Assembly (NCBI GenBank): GCA_002529455.1
Contig: NYMS01000054.1
Coordinates: 1-64,000, forward strand
DNA from: Glycomyces fuscus
GTDB taxonomy: Bacteria; Actinomycetota; Actinomycetes; Streptosporangiales; Streptosporangiaceae
Direction of reading: 5' to 3'
DNA: 64,000 nucleotides
Positions 32,510 through 40,052 of the stretch are shown here, piece by piece. Made by a program: the position numbers and the translations under genes. The notes beneath the pieces are model-generated. The model ran no database searches and had not been told where the DNA came from. It saw nothing but the letters and a program-made list of their open reading frames with translations. The number at the start of each line of letters is the position of its first letter. The stretch's first letter is position 1.

Positions 32510-34138
32510 ATGGAACCAGTGGCTCGTGCCGTGACCCCGCCGCGTACCGCGCTGGGGTGGGCCGCGACGGCCGCAGCGGTCGGCGTCCTGCTGGCGGGCT
32601 GCGCCGTGGGGGACGCCGGCACCGGGGAGCCGCGCACCGACGGCCCGTCCGGGGCGACCGCCTCCGTCCGCTGCGGGGACGGCGGGGAAGAGCGGCGGAT
32701 GCGCGGGGCGTGGCTGACCACGGTCCGCAACATCGACTGGCCCTCCGAGCCGGGCCTGTCCGCCGAGGAGCAGAAGGCCGAGCTCGACGCCTACCTCGAC
32801 GACGCCTCCGACATGGGACTCAACGCGGTCTTCCTGCACGTGCGCCCCACCGCCGACGCCGTCTACGAGTCCGACCTGGAGCCGTGGGCGCGCTACCTCA
32901 CCGGCGAGCAGGGCGGCGACCCCGGCTACGACCCCCTGGAGTACGCGGTGGCCGGGGCGCACGAGCGCGGCCTGGAGCTGCACGCCTGGTTCAACCCCTA
33001 CCGCGTGGGCTTCCAGGACCCCGACGTCGAGAACCTGACCGGGGACCACCCGGCCGAGGAGAACCCCGAGTGGCTCGTCGACTACGGCGACGAGGCCTAC
33101 CTCGACCCCGGCAACCCCGAGGTCCGCGAGTGGGTGACCCGCGTGATCATGGACGTGGTGGAGCGCTACGACATCGACGGCGTGCACTTCGACGACTTCT
33201 TCTACCCCTATCCCAAGGACGGCGAGGAGTTCGACGACGACGCCTCCTGGGAGGAGCACGGCGGCGGCTTCGACGACCGGGCCGACTGGCGGCGCGACAA
33301 CGTCAACCGGCTCATCGCCGACGTCCACGAGGGCATCGAGGCGGCCAAGCCCTGGGTGAGCTTCGGCATCTCCCCGTTCGGCATCTGGCGCAACGACTCC
33401 ACCGACCCCAGCGGCTCGTCCAGCTCGGGCCTGCAGTCCTACGACGCCCAGTACGCCGACACCCGCGCCTGGATCCAGGAGGGCACGGTCGACTACGTCG
33501 CACCGCAGCTGTACTGGGAACGGGGCTTCGAGGCCGCCGACTACGAGGTCCTGGCCGACTGGTGGGACCGGGAGGTCGAGGGCACCGGCGTGGACCTCTA
33601 CATCGGCCAGGCCGCCTACCGGGTGGGCGAGGACGGCTGGACCGGCGAGGACGCGCTGAGCACCCAGCTGGACTACTCCGGCGAGCTGCCCCAGGTGGAC
33701 GGGGACATCTACTTCTCCATCAAGAACCTGCGCGAGCAGGCCTCCGACGCCTACGCCGAGCTGGCCGGCGAGCACTACGGCACCCCGGCCCTGCCGCCGC
33801 TGTCCGACGCGCCCGAGGGCCAGGGGCCGCTGGCCGGCGCGGTCGGCGGCGTCACCGCCCAGGCCTCCGGCGAGGGGGTCGACGTGGAGTGGGAGGCCGT
33901 CGACGGCGCCCGCTTCTACGCCGTCTACCGGCTGCCGGCCGACGCGGCCGGGGCCGGATCCGGGTCCGAGGAGGAGGTCTGCGCGGCGGTCACCGCGGAG
34001 AACCTCGTGGGTCTCACGGGAGGGACCGCGCTGACCGACACCGCACCGGTGGAGGACGGCGCCGGCTACGTGGTCACCGCGCTGGACGACTACCGGGCCG
34101 AGGGGCCCGTCGGCGAGGCCGCCGACGTGCGCGGCTGA
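32510..34138 (+). CDS. Lipoprotein glycoside hydrolase-like protein (GHL10/DUF187)
   Basis: This 542-residue exported lipoprotein has signal and lipobox GVLLAGC (cysteine near 33). The GHL10 (YngK-like) TIM barrel starts at MRGAWLTTVRNIDWPS and includes GLNAVFLHVRPTADAVYES, ELHAWFNPYRV, YDIDGVHFDDFFYP and VDYVAPQLYW. The paired aspartates in HFDDFF sit where family catalytic acids lie. A fibronectin-like C-terminal domain follows (GVDVEWEAVDGARFYAVYRL). It probably acts on a cell-surface or environmental polysaccharide; the substrate is unproved. ATG 32510 has GAGGAG at 9-nt spacing. Confidence 0.9.
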   Translation: MEPVARAVTPPRTALGWAATAAAVGVLLAGCAVGDAGTGEPRTDGPSGATASVRCGDGGEERRMRGAWLTTVRNIDWPSEPGLSAEEQKAELDAYLDDASDMGLNAVFLHVRPTADAVYESDLEPWARYLTGEQGGDPGYDPLEYAVAGAHERGLELHAWFNPYRVGFQDPDVENLTGDHPAEENPEWLVDYGDEAYLDPGNPEVREWVTRVIMDVVERYDIDGVHFDDFFYPYPKDGEEFDDDASWEEHGGGFDDRADWRRDNVNRLIADVHEGIEAAKPWVSFGISPFGIWRNDSTDPSGSSSSGLQSYDAQYADTRAWIQEGTVDYVAPQLYWERGFEAADYEVLADWWDREVEGTGVDLYIGQAAYRVGEDGWTGEDALSTQLDYSGELPQVDGDIYFSIKNLREQASDAYAELAGEHYGTPALPPLSDAPEGQGPLAGAVGGVTAQASGEGVDVEWEAVDGARFYAVYRLPADAAGAGSGSEEEVCAAVTAENLVGLTGGTALTDTAPVEDGAGYVVTALDDYRAEGPVGEAADVRG

Positions 34139-34154
34139 GCAGGGGCGAGGAGCG

Positions 34155-34192
34155 CGGGCTCCGGCAGGGGGCGCCTCCCCGGCCGGAGCCCG
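34155..34192 (+). terminator. Hairpin after the GHL10 lipoprotein gene
   Basis: An 11-bp stem (CGGGCTCCGGC / GCCGGAGCCCG) with a 16-nt loop lies 17 nt after the stop. Confidence 0.55.
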
Positions 34193-34363
34193 TTCCGTGT
34201 CCCCGGGACGCCGGTTCCGCCTCCCCCGCGGCGTCCGGTCCAACAGCCCGCCGACCGCGTGCCGCGGTCTGCCGCAAAATCCGGAGGACAGGGCGAACAG
34301 GCGGGCATCTGCTAGCGGAAAGACCCTTTTACGCCAGTAGATGCGAGGGGTACATTTGGTTCC

Positions 34364-34765
34364 ATGCCGACCTTCCACATCAGCGAGGCCGCCGACCTCC
34401 TCGGCGTCAGCGCCGACACCGTCCGCCGCTGGGTCGACTCCGGCCGCCTGTCCGCCGGTCGGGACGCCTCCGGCAGACGCCTGATCGGGGGCGCGGACCT
34501 GGCCGGGTTCATGCGCACGGGAGCCGGCGAGGATCCGGCCCGGCACCTGTCCTCCGCCCGCAACCGCTTCCGCGGCCTGGTCACCGACATCGTCCGCGAC
34601 CGGGTGATGGCCAGTGTGGAGATCCAGGCCGGACCCCACCGCGTGGTCTCGCTGATGAGCCGCGAGGCCGCCGACGAGCTCGGCCTGGAGGTGGGTACCG
34701 TCGCCACCGCGGTGGTCAAGTCCACCAACGTGGTCGTGGAGACCACGGGGGAGCGCCATGCGTGA
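34364..34765 (+). CDS. HTH-TOBE (Mop) molybdate-responsive regulator
   Basis: This 133-residue protein has two domains. Residues 1-50 are a MerR/excisionase-type helix-turn-helix (HISEAADLLGVSADTVRRWV); residues 65-130 are a single TOBE/Mop oxyanion-binding domain (VMASVEIQAGPHRVVSLMSR, LEVGTVATAVVKSTNVVVE). It is the actinobacterial counterpart of ModE, built from a different DNA-binding module. It overlaps modA by 8 nt and is the first gene of the molybdate operon, so autoregulation by molybdate is likely. Confidence 0.88.
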   Translation: MPTFHISEAADLLGVSADTVRRWVDSGRLSAGRDASGRRLIGGADLAGFMRTGAGEDPARHLSSARNRFRGLVTDIVRDRVMASVEIQAGPHRVVSLMSREAADELGLEVGTVATAVVKSTNVVVETTGERHA

Positions 34766-35606
34766 CCGCGCCCGCGCCCGGCTCGACGCCCCGCGCCCTC
34801 CCGGGGCCGGGTTCGCCCGACGCCCCCGGTCCGCCGCGCTCCGGTCGGCCTGCCTCCTGAGCGCGGTCGCGCTCGCCCTTGCCGCCTGCTCCCCGGGGGA
34901 GGACTCCGGCGACCGGCTCCACGTCTTCGCCGCAGCCTCCCTCAGCGACGTCTTCACCGACCTCGCCGAGGAGTTCGAGGCCGACCACCCCGGGACCGAG
35001 GTGGTCCTCAACCTCGCGGGCAGCAGCGACCTGGCCGTCCAGATCAACGCCGGCGCCCCCGCCGACGTCTTCGCCTCCGCCGACACCGCCACCATGGACC
35101 GGGTCGTCCGGGGCGAGGGGCTGGAGCCCGGCTGGGCCGCGGAGCACGGCGAGGGGGGCGTCGTCTTCGCCGCCAACACCCTGCGCATCGCCGTGCCCCC
35201 GGGCAACCCCGCCGGCGTCGGGGAGCTGGCCGACCTCGCGGACGGGGACACCGCCGTCGCCTTCTGCGCCGAGGAGGTCCCCTGCGGCGCGGCCACCGAC
35301 GCGGTCCTGGACGAGGCCGGGCTGGAGGTCACCCCCGACACCTACGAGGAGGACGTGCGCGCGGTCCTGACCAAGGTCGAACTCGGCGAGGTCGACGCCG
35401 GACTCGTCTACGCCACCGACATCGCCTCCGCCGGCGACCGCGTGGAGGGCGTCGTGTTCGACGAGTCCGACGAGGTGGTCAACGAGTACCCCATCGGGGT
35501 CGTCTCCACCACCTCCGACGCCGCGCTCGCCGCCGCCTGGGTGGAACTGGTCCGCTCCCCGGCGGGGGAGGAGGCCCTCCGGGCCGCCGGGTTCGAGGTG
35601 CCGTGA
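34758..35606 (+). CDS. modA: Molybdate ABC transporter binding lipoprotein (ModA)
   Basis: This 282-residue class II oxyanion-binding protein has a basic leader, hydrophobic stretch and lipobox ALAAC (cysteine near 47). It then shows the ModA opening VFAAASLSDVFTDLAEEFE and the ligand loops NLAGSSDLAVQINAGAPADVF, VPCGAATD and GLVYATDIAS. It binds molybdate or tungstate outside the membrane for ModBC. ATG 34758 has GGGGGAG upstream and lies inside the regulator's last codons. Confidence 0.95.
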   Translation: MRDRARARLDAPRPPGAGFARRPRSAALRSACLLSAVALALAACSPGEDSGDRLHVFAAASLSDVFTDLAEEFEADHPGTEVVLNLAGSSDLAVQINAGAPADVFASADTATMDRVVRGEGLEPGWAAEHGEGGVVFAANTLRIAVPPGNPAGVGELADLADGDTAVAFCAEEVPCGAATDAVLDEAGLEVTPDTYEEDVRAVLTKVELGEVDAGLVYATDIASAGDRVEGVVFDESDEVVNEYPIGVVSTTSDAALAAAWVELVRSPAGEEALRAAGFEVP

Positions 35607-36427
35607 CGCCCGACCCCGCCGCTCCCCGCGGCCGCCCGCCGCGCGTCCGCTCCGGCCGCCCGCCCTGGGTCCTGGTGCTGCCCGCGCTCCTGGGCGTGGC
35701 CTTCCTCGTGCTGCCCATGGCGGGCCTGCTGGTCCGCGCGCCCTGGTCCACCATGGGCAGCCGCCTCACCGAACCCGGGGTGCTGGCCGCGCTGTGGCTG
35801 TCCCTGTCCACCGCCACCGCCGCCACGGCGGTGTCCCTCCTGCTGGGGGTGCCGCTGGCCTGGCTGCTGGCCCGCGCCGACTTCCCCGGACGCCGCCTCG
35901 TGCGCGCCCTGGTCACCGTCCCCCTGGTGATGCCGCCCGTGGTCGGCGGCGTGGCGCTGCTGCTGGTCCTGGGCCGCAACGGCATGCTCGGCCGGCACCT
36001 GGACGCCTGGTTCGGGATCACCCTGCCCTTCACCCCCGCCGCCGTCGTCCTGGCCCAGGTGTTCGTCGCCATGCCGTTCCTGGTGATCAGCGTCGAGGGC
36101 GCGCTGCGCGGCGCCGACCGCCGCTACGAGGAGGCCGCCGCCACCCTGGGCGCCAGCAGGGCCGCCGTCTTCACCCGCGTCACCCTGCCCATGGTGCTGC
36201 CGGGCATCGCCGCGGGCGCGGTCCTGTGCTGGTCGCGGGCCCTGGGCGAGTTCGGCGCCACCATCACCTTCGCCGGGAACTTCCCCGGCACCACGCAGAC
36301 CATGCCGCTGGCCGTGTACGTGGCCATGCAGCGCGACCCCGAGGCCGCCATCGTGCTCAGCCTGATCCTGCTGGCGGTGTGCCTGGCCGTCCTGGCCACC
36401 ATGCGCGAGAGGTGGACGAACGCCTGA
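35603..36427 (+). CDS. modB: Molybdate ABC transporter permease (ModB)
   Basis: This 274-residue membrane subunit has about six helices. The EAA coupling loop reads EEAAATLGASRAAVFTRVTLP, followed by GIAAGAVLCWSRALGEFGATITFAG, typical of ModB. The GTG start overlaps the modA stop, and its stop shares a base with the modC ATG. It forms the homodimeric molybdate channel. Confidence 0.95.
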   Translation: MTPDPAAPRGRPPRVRSGRPPWVLVLPALLGVAFLVLPMAGLLVRAPWSTMGSRLTEPGVLAALWLSLSTATAATAVSLLLGVPLAWLLARADFPGRRLVRALVTVPLVMPPVVGGVALLLVLGRNGMLGRHLDAWFGITLPFTPAAVVLAQVFVAMPFLVISVEGALRGADRRYEEAAATLGASRAAVFTRVTLPMVLPGIAAGAVLCWSRALGEFGATITFAGNFPGTTQTMPLAVYVAMQRDPEAAIVLSLILLAVCLAVLATMRERWTNA

Positions 36428-37530
36428 TGGCCCCGAACGACGACCCCCTCCCCGGGTCCGCGCCCGCATCCGGGGCCGCGCCCGCGCTGGAGGCGGACCT
36501 GCGCCTGCGCCGGGGCGCCTTCACCCTGGAGGCCTCCCTGACGGTGCGGCCGGGGGAGATCCTCGCCCTGCTGGGGCCCAACGGCGCGGGCAAGTCCTCG
36601 GCTCTGCGCGCCCTGGCCGGGCTGGTGCCCCTCACCGGCGGCCGCGTGCTCGTGGACGGCCGCGACCAGACCACCACACCCGTGGAGCGCCGCCCCATCG
36701 GCATGGTCTTCCAGGACTACCTGCTCTTCCCGCACATGAGCGCCCTGGACAACGTGGCCTTCGGCCCGCGCCGCCAGGGCCTGTCGAGGGCGGCGGCCCG
36801 CGAGCGCGCCGCCGAACTGCTCGCCCACATGGACCTGTCCGCGCAGGCCCGTGTCCGGCCGCACCGCCTCTCCGGTGGTCAGGCCCAGCGGGTGGCGCTG
36901 GCCCGCGCCCTGGCCGTGCGCCCGCGCCTGCTGCTGCTCGACGAGCCCATGGCCGCCCTGGACGCCAGCACCCGCATCGACGTGCGCGCACGGCTGCGCC
37001 ACCTGCTGGAGGAGTTCGACGGGGCCACGGTGCTCGTCACCCACGACCCGCTCGACGCCATGGTGCTCGCCGACCGGGTGGCGGTGGTCGAGGAGGGCCG
37101 GGTGGTGCAGCAGGGGGAGCCCGCGGAGGTGGCGCGGCGTCCCCGCACCGCCTACGTCGCGAGGCTGGTGGGGCTCAACCTCTTCCGCGGCACGGCCGAG
37201 GGCACCACCGTCACGCTGGACGGCGACGGACCCGGCGCACCCGCCCGGGTGGAGGTGCACGAGGCGTACCGGGGCCCGGCCCTGGTGGCCTTCCCGCCGC
37301 GCGCCGTGGCCCTGTACCCGAGCCGTCCGCACGGCAGTCCGCGCAACGTGTGGCGGCTGACCGTGGAGGGGACCGAGCGGTTCGGCGACCAGGTGCGGGT
37401 GCACCTGGCGGGAGGGCCCTCCCTGGCCGCCGACATCAGCCCGGCGGCCCTGGCCGAGCTGGGCCTGGCCCGGGGGGACGCGGTGTGGGCGGGGGTCAAG
37501 GCCGCCGAGGTCGAGTGCTACCCGGGGTGA
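36427..37530 (+). CDS. modC: Molybdate ABC transporter ATPase (ModC)
   Basis: This 367-residue protein has Walker A LGPNGAGKSS, Q-loop GMVFQDYLLFPHMSALDNVAFG, signature LSGGQAQRVALARAL, Walker B LLLLDEPMAALDA and switch VTHDPLDAM. A C-terminal TOBE region (from about residue 250) would bind molybdate and regulate transport. ATG 36427 overlaps the modB stop by one base; an in-frame GTG at 36412 is an alternative. It closes the operon. Confidence 0.94.
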   Translation: MAPNDDPLPGSAPASGAAPALEADLRLRRGAFTLEASLTVRPGEILALLGPNGAGKSSALRALAGLVPLTGGRVLVDGRDQTTTPVERRPIGMVFQDYLLFPHMSALDNVAFGPRRQGLSRAAARERAAELLAHMDLSAQARVRPHRLSGGQAQRVALARALAVRPRLLLLDEPMAALDASTRIDVRARLRHLLEEFDGATVLVTHDPLDAMVLADRVAVVEEGRVVQQGEPAEVARRPRTAYVARLVGLNLFRGTAEGTTVTLDGDGPGAPARVEVHEAYRGPALVAFPPRAVALYPSRPHGSPRNVWRLTVEGTERFGDQVRVHLAGGPSLAADISPAALAELGLARGDAVWAGVKAAEVECYPG

Positions 37531-37541
37531 TCCCGGCGGGT

Positions 37542-37568
37542 CCTCCGACACGCGGGCTCCGTCGGAGG
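37542..37568 (+). terminator. Hairpin after modC
   Basis: An 8-bp stem (CCTCCGAC / GTCGGAGG) with an 11-nt loop lies 11 nt after the stop. Confidence 0.5.
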
Positions 37569-37748
37569 GGAGCGCGGTCGCGTCCCGGGCGGCGGTGTGT
37601 CCCGCGATGGAACAGATGTTTCTACCCATAATCGGGCACAAAAACCGACATCGGAAAACCTGTGCACACCTGGATATCTCAGGTACACCCGGGGGAGACT
37701 GTAAGTCTGGCGACGTCAGTCCTTCCCCCCGTGGCCGAGGAGGGTGCC

Positions 37749-38084
37749 ATGTCCCTGAGAGAGCACGAGAGAAGAATCCTCGAGGAGATCGAGCGGCAGC
37801 TCAGCGAGGAGGACCCGGACCTCGCCGGACGACTGCAGTCCTTCGGTTCGGCGGACCCCGACGCTCCGGCCGACCCCGGTCTGGGCGGCTGGAAGCCGTG
37901 GGTGGCGTGCGGCCTGATCGCCGCGGTCACCGCGGGCCTGCTCGTGATGCTGTTCGTCCTCACTCCGAGCACGCCGCAGCCGCCCTCGCCGGCGGTGCCG
38001 ACCGACACGTCGCAGACCACCGGCGGCCCGGCGCCCGAACCGGACCCGGCTCCGGAGGGGGCCGAGGCGGTCGGCGCCTCCTGA
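37749..38084 (+). CDS. DUF3040 single-pass membrane protein
   Basis: This 111-residue DUF3040 protein starts with the family signature MSLREHERRILEEIERQL and EEDPDLAGRL. One membrane helix follows (WVACGLIAAVTAGLLVMLFV) and a Pro/Thr-rich, probably external tail. The family is common in actinobacteria; its function is unknown. ATG 37749 has GAGGAGGG. The upstream 218 bases are unusually AT-rich near 37610-37680 and probably carry its promoter. Confidence 0.88.
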   Translation: MSLREHERRILEEIERQLSEEDPDLAGRLQSFGSADPDAPADPGLGGWKPWVACGLIAAVTAGLLVMLFVLTPSTPQPPSPAVPTDTSQTTGGPAPEPDPAPEGAEAVGAS

Positions 38085-38126
38085 CCGTCGCGCCGCCTCG
38101 AGGCCGCGGGGCGCCGCCCGGGACGC

Positions 38127-38165
38127 GTGACGGGCGGTGTGCGTTCGGTGCACACCGCCCGTCAC
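38127..38165. terminator. Bidirectional hairpin between DUF3040 and CAP genes
   Basis: A 16-bp perfect stem (38127-38142 with 38150-38165) and 7-nt loop lie between convergent genes. Confidence 0.8.
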
Positions 38166-38190
38166 GGGCCCTGGGCCCCGTACGGCCGGC

Positions 38191-38766
38191 TCAGGCTCCG
38201 TGGCCGAGGACGACGGTCCAGTGGGGGCCGTCATCGCCCTTCACCACGCCCACGCCGATGTCCTCGGCGTTGCAGTCGGCGAGCACCTGGTTGTGGACGC
38301 CGCGCTTGGTCCAGGCCTGCACCGCCTCCTCGGCCGTCTCGAAGCCGCTGGCCACGATCTCACCCGAGGGGTGCGCGTAGCCCAGGTCGTGGGCGCGGTC
38401 CCTGGCCGACGAGCCGCCGAAGAACCAGCCGCCGGAGCCCCCGCCGTCGCCCGCCAGGCCCTGGCTGTGCTCCCGGGCGGCCTGGGTGAGCAGCTCGTCG
38501 GCGCTCAGCTTCCCGCACCCGTAGCCGGGCCTCTTCTCGTTCACCAGCCGCACGACCTCGGCCTCGGCCTCGGGCCAGGGGTCGGCCGCCGGGTCCTGGG
38601 TCCACGGCGGGGGCCAGTCGCCGCCGGTGCCCGGCCCCTGGGTCGAGGACGGGGCCCCGCCGTCCGTGAACACGTCGCCGGGGTCGGCCGCTCCGGTCAC
38701 ACCGGCGCAGCACAGGGCCGCCACCGCCATTCCCGCCAGGGCGCGGCCTCGAAGCAGGTTTCGCAT
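38191..38766 (-). CDS. Secreted CAP-superfamily (SCP-like) protein
   Basis: This 191-residue protein has an N-terminal signal peptide (RNLLRGRALAGMAVAALCCAG...) and a CAP domain from about residue 65: VVRLVNEKRPGYGCGKLSAD, LTQAAREHSQGLA, the H-x-G-E-I segment YAHPSGEIVASG, VQAWTKRGVHNQVLAD and HWTVVLGHG. Two cysteines (in GYGCGKL and LADCNAED) may form a disulfide. Bacterial CAP proteins are extracellular and mostly uncharacterised. ATG 38766 has a GGAAGGTGG region upstream. It is third in a row of secreted small proteins on this strand. Confidence 0.88.
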   Translation of the reverse strand: MRNLLRGRALAGMAVAALCCAGVTGAADPGDVFTDGGAPSSTQGPGTGGDWPPPWTQDPAADPWPEAEAEVVRLVNEKRPGYGCGKLSADELLTQAAREHSQGLAGDGGGSGGWFFGGSSARDRAHDLGYAHPSGEIVASGFETAEEAVQAWTKRGVHNQVLADCNAEDIGVGVVKGDDGPHWTVVLGHGA

Positions 38767-38868
38767 GTCTTTGCCACCTTCCGCGCGCGGAGGCGCGTGT
38801 ACCGCGCCGCGCCCGCGCACACCAGGGGCGGACAGCCGGAGGCCGTCCGCCCGCAACCTCGCGGAAAC

Positions 38869-39117
38869 TCAGTTCGCCTTACTGGTGGTCCTGTCCACCG
38901 CGGCTCCGTACATGGAGGCGGTGTAGGTCACGTACTCGTAGAAGACCTCGCCGTCGTCCCCGACGTGGCTGTGGACCACGGTCAGGGTGGCGCCCTTGGC
39001 GCCGGCGCTGCTGAGGTCGTTCTCGAAGACCGTGTCCGCCGTCGCGACGGAGGGCGCGCCCAGCGCCAGGCCGAAGGCCACACCGGTCAGGGACAGTGCT
39101 CGTCGTAGTCGGACCAT
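38869..39117 (-). CDS. Small secreted protein with SSAGxKGA motif
   Basis: This 82-residue protein has a clear signal peptide (cleavage near ATA|D at 27/28). The 55-residue mature part is beta-prone and contains SSAGAKGATLTVVHSHVGDD and EVFYEYVTYTASMYG. The SSAG-KGA motif is shared with the next protein upstream (39197-39541), so the two are paralogues. ATG 39117 follows GGAGAAGG. I do not recognise the family. Confidence 0.75.
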   Translation of the reverse strand: MVRLRRALSLTGVAFGLALGAPSVATADTVFENDLSSAGAKGATLTVVHSHVGDDGEVFYEYVTYTASMYGAAVDRTTSKAN

Positions 39118-39196
39118 CGTCCTTCTCCTCAGGTCGGGCCAAGCCCACCGGGCGCGGCGGCCTTGTCGGCCGCCGCGCCCGGCGGAGAACGGATGC

Positions 39197-39541
39197 CTAC
39201 TTCGCAGCGCTGGTGATGTTGTGGGAGGCGGCACCGTCGGGGCCGGCCCAGGTGGCGCTCTTGTCGTAGAAGGCGCCGCCGTTGTCGAAGCCGTGGCCGT
39301 GGCCCTTGTCGTCGCCGCCCTTGCGGTGGTTGTCGCCGTGGCCGTGGCCGTTGCCGTGGCCGTGACCGTTGCCGTCGAAGGCGAACGCCGTCACGCTGTG
39401 GCTCACGGCGCCCTTGGGGCCGGCGGCGCTGGACTCACCCGAGAAGAAGCTGTCCGCCATGGCGGCGGCCGGGGCACCGAAGGCCAGGGCCGGAACGGCG
39501 ACGGAGGCGAAGGCGATCCGAGTGAGAGTCTTGCGGTTCAT
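39197..39541 (-). CDS. Small secreted His/Gly-rich protein with internal repeat
   Basis: This 114-residue protein has a signal peptide cleaved near AMA|D (29/30). The mature protein has SSAAGPKGAVSHSVT at 37-51 and AGPDGAASHNIT at 99-110. These are two copies of one motif flanking a hydrophilic linker of alternating Gly, His and Asn (GNGHGHGNGHGHGDNH). The linker could bind metal ions, but that is inference. ATG 39541 follows AAAGGA. The AT-rich upstream region holds a perfect 14-bp palindrome. It is unlike any family I know. Confidence 0.78.
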   Translation of the reverse strand: MNRKTLTRIAFASVAVPALAFGAPAAAMADSFFSGESSAAGPKGAVSHSVTAFAFDGNGHGHGNGHGHGDNHRKGGDDKGHGHGFDNGGAFYDKSATWAGPDGAASHNITSAAK

Positions 39542-39670
39542 GCTGTGTCCTTTCGAGGCGGACCGACGATCTGTCGGTCCGGTGGCGCCGGCCCCCCCAG
39601 CTCGACCCTCGGAGGAACCGTTCTCCTGGCGCCATCCGTACATCTGCCCCGGGTGCCCGTCTATTAACTC

Positions 39671-39684
39671 TTAGTAGCTACTAA
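39671..39684. promoter_or_regulatory. Perfect 14-bp AT-rich palindrome, candidate operator
   Basis: TTAGTAGCTACTAA lies 130 nt before the His/Gly-rich protein gene, in an AT-rich island. The regulator is unknown. Confidence 0.5.
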
Positions 39685-40002
39685 ATAGCTTAAAGTAATA
39701 ATTGGTTGTTTTGGAACGGGTTTTTCCTGCTGGGAGAGGACACATGCCCTGAATCGGATGTAAGAGAGCACCCGATTCCGGAAAAGGCCGAAGGCGGGTC
39801 GGCGGCATGTGGCGGAGCCAGGGAGATCGTAGACGCCGGGAGCCGGTACCGGCGCGGAACACGCCGTCCCGGGCACGCGCCCCGGGGCGCGCGGCCGCGC
39901 GGGCGCGGGCCGCGCCGTTGCCGGGAGCACGCCGCCACACCCTCCGGGGTCACGGACCCCGCCCCCACAGGGGGAGCCGTGTCAGGCGCCGGGGCCCGAA
40001 GC

Positions 40003-40039
40003 CGACGGCGCGCACCGGCGGGGCCGGTGCGCGCCGTCG
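40003..40039 (-). terminator. Hairpin after the penicillin-binding protein gene
   Basis: A 16-bp perfect stem (40003-40018 with 40024-40039) and 5-nt loop lie 13 nt past the stop. Confidence 0.8.
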
Positions 40040-40052
40040 CGGTGGGTCCGGC

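Larger units (their letters stand above)
39542..40052. other. Intergenic region with AT-rich palindrome and terminator
   Basis: No gene was found in these 511 bases. Positions 39660-39730 form the most AT-rich patch in the window and contain the palindrome TTAGTAGCTACTAA (39671-39684). The remainder is GC-rich with several inverted repeats, ending in the hairpin 40003-40039. Confidence 0.65.

Noticed and set aside
30896..35341. Very long (1481-codon) minus-strand frame running through the isochorismate synthase and across the glycosidase and modA genes
   Set aside because: Only the part below 32176 encodes a recognisable protein. The upstream extension lies opposite well-supported plus-strand genes.
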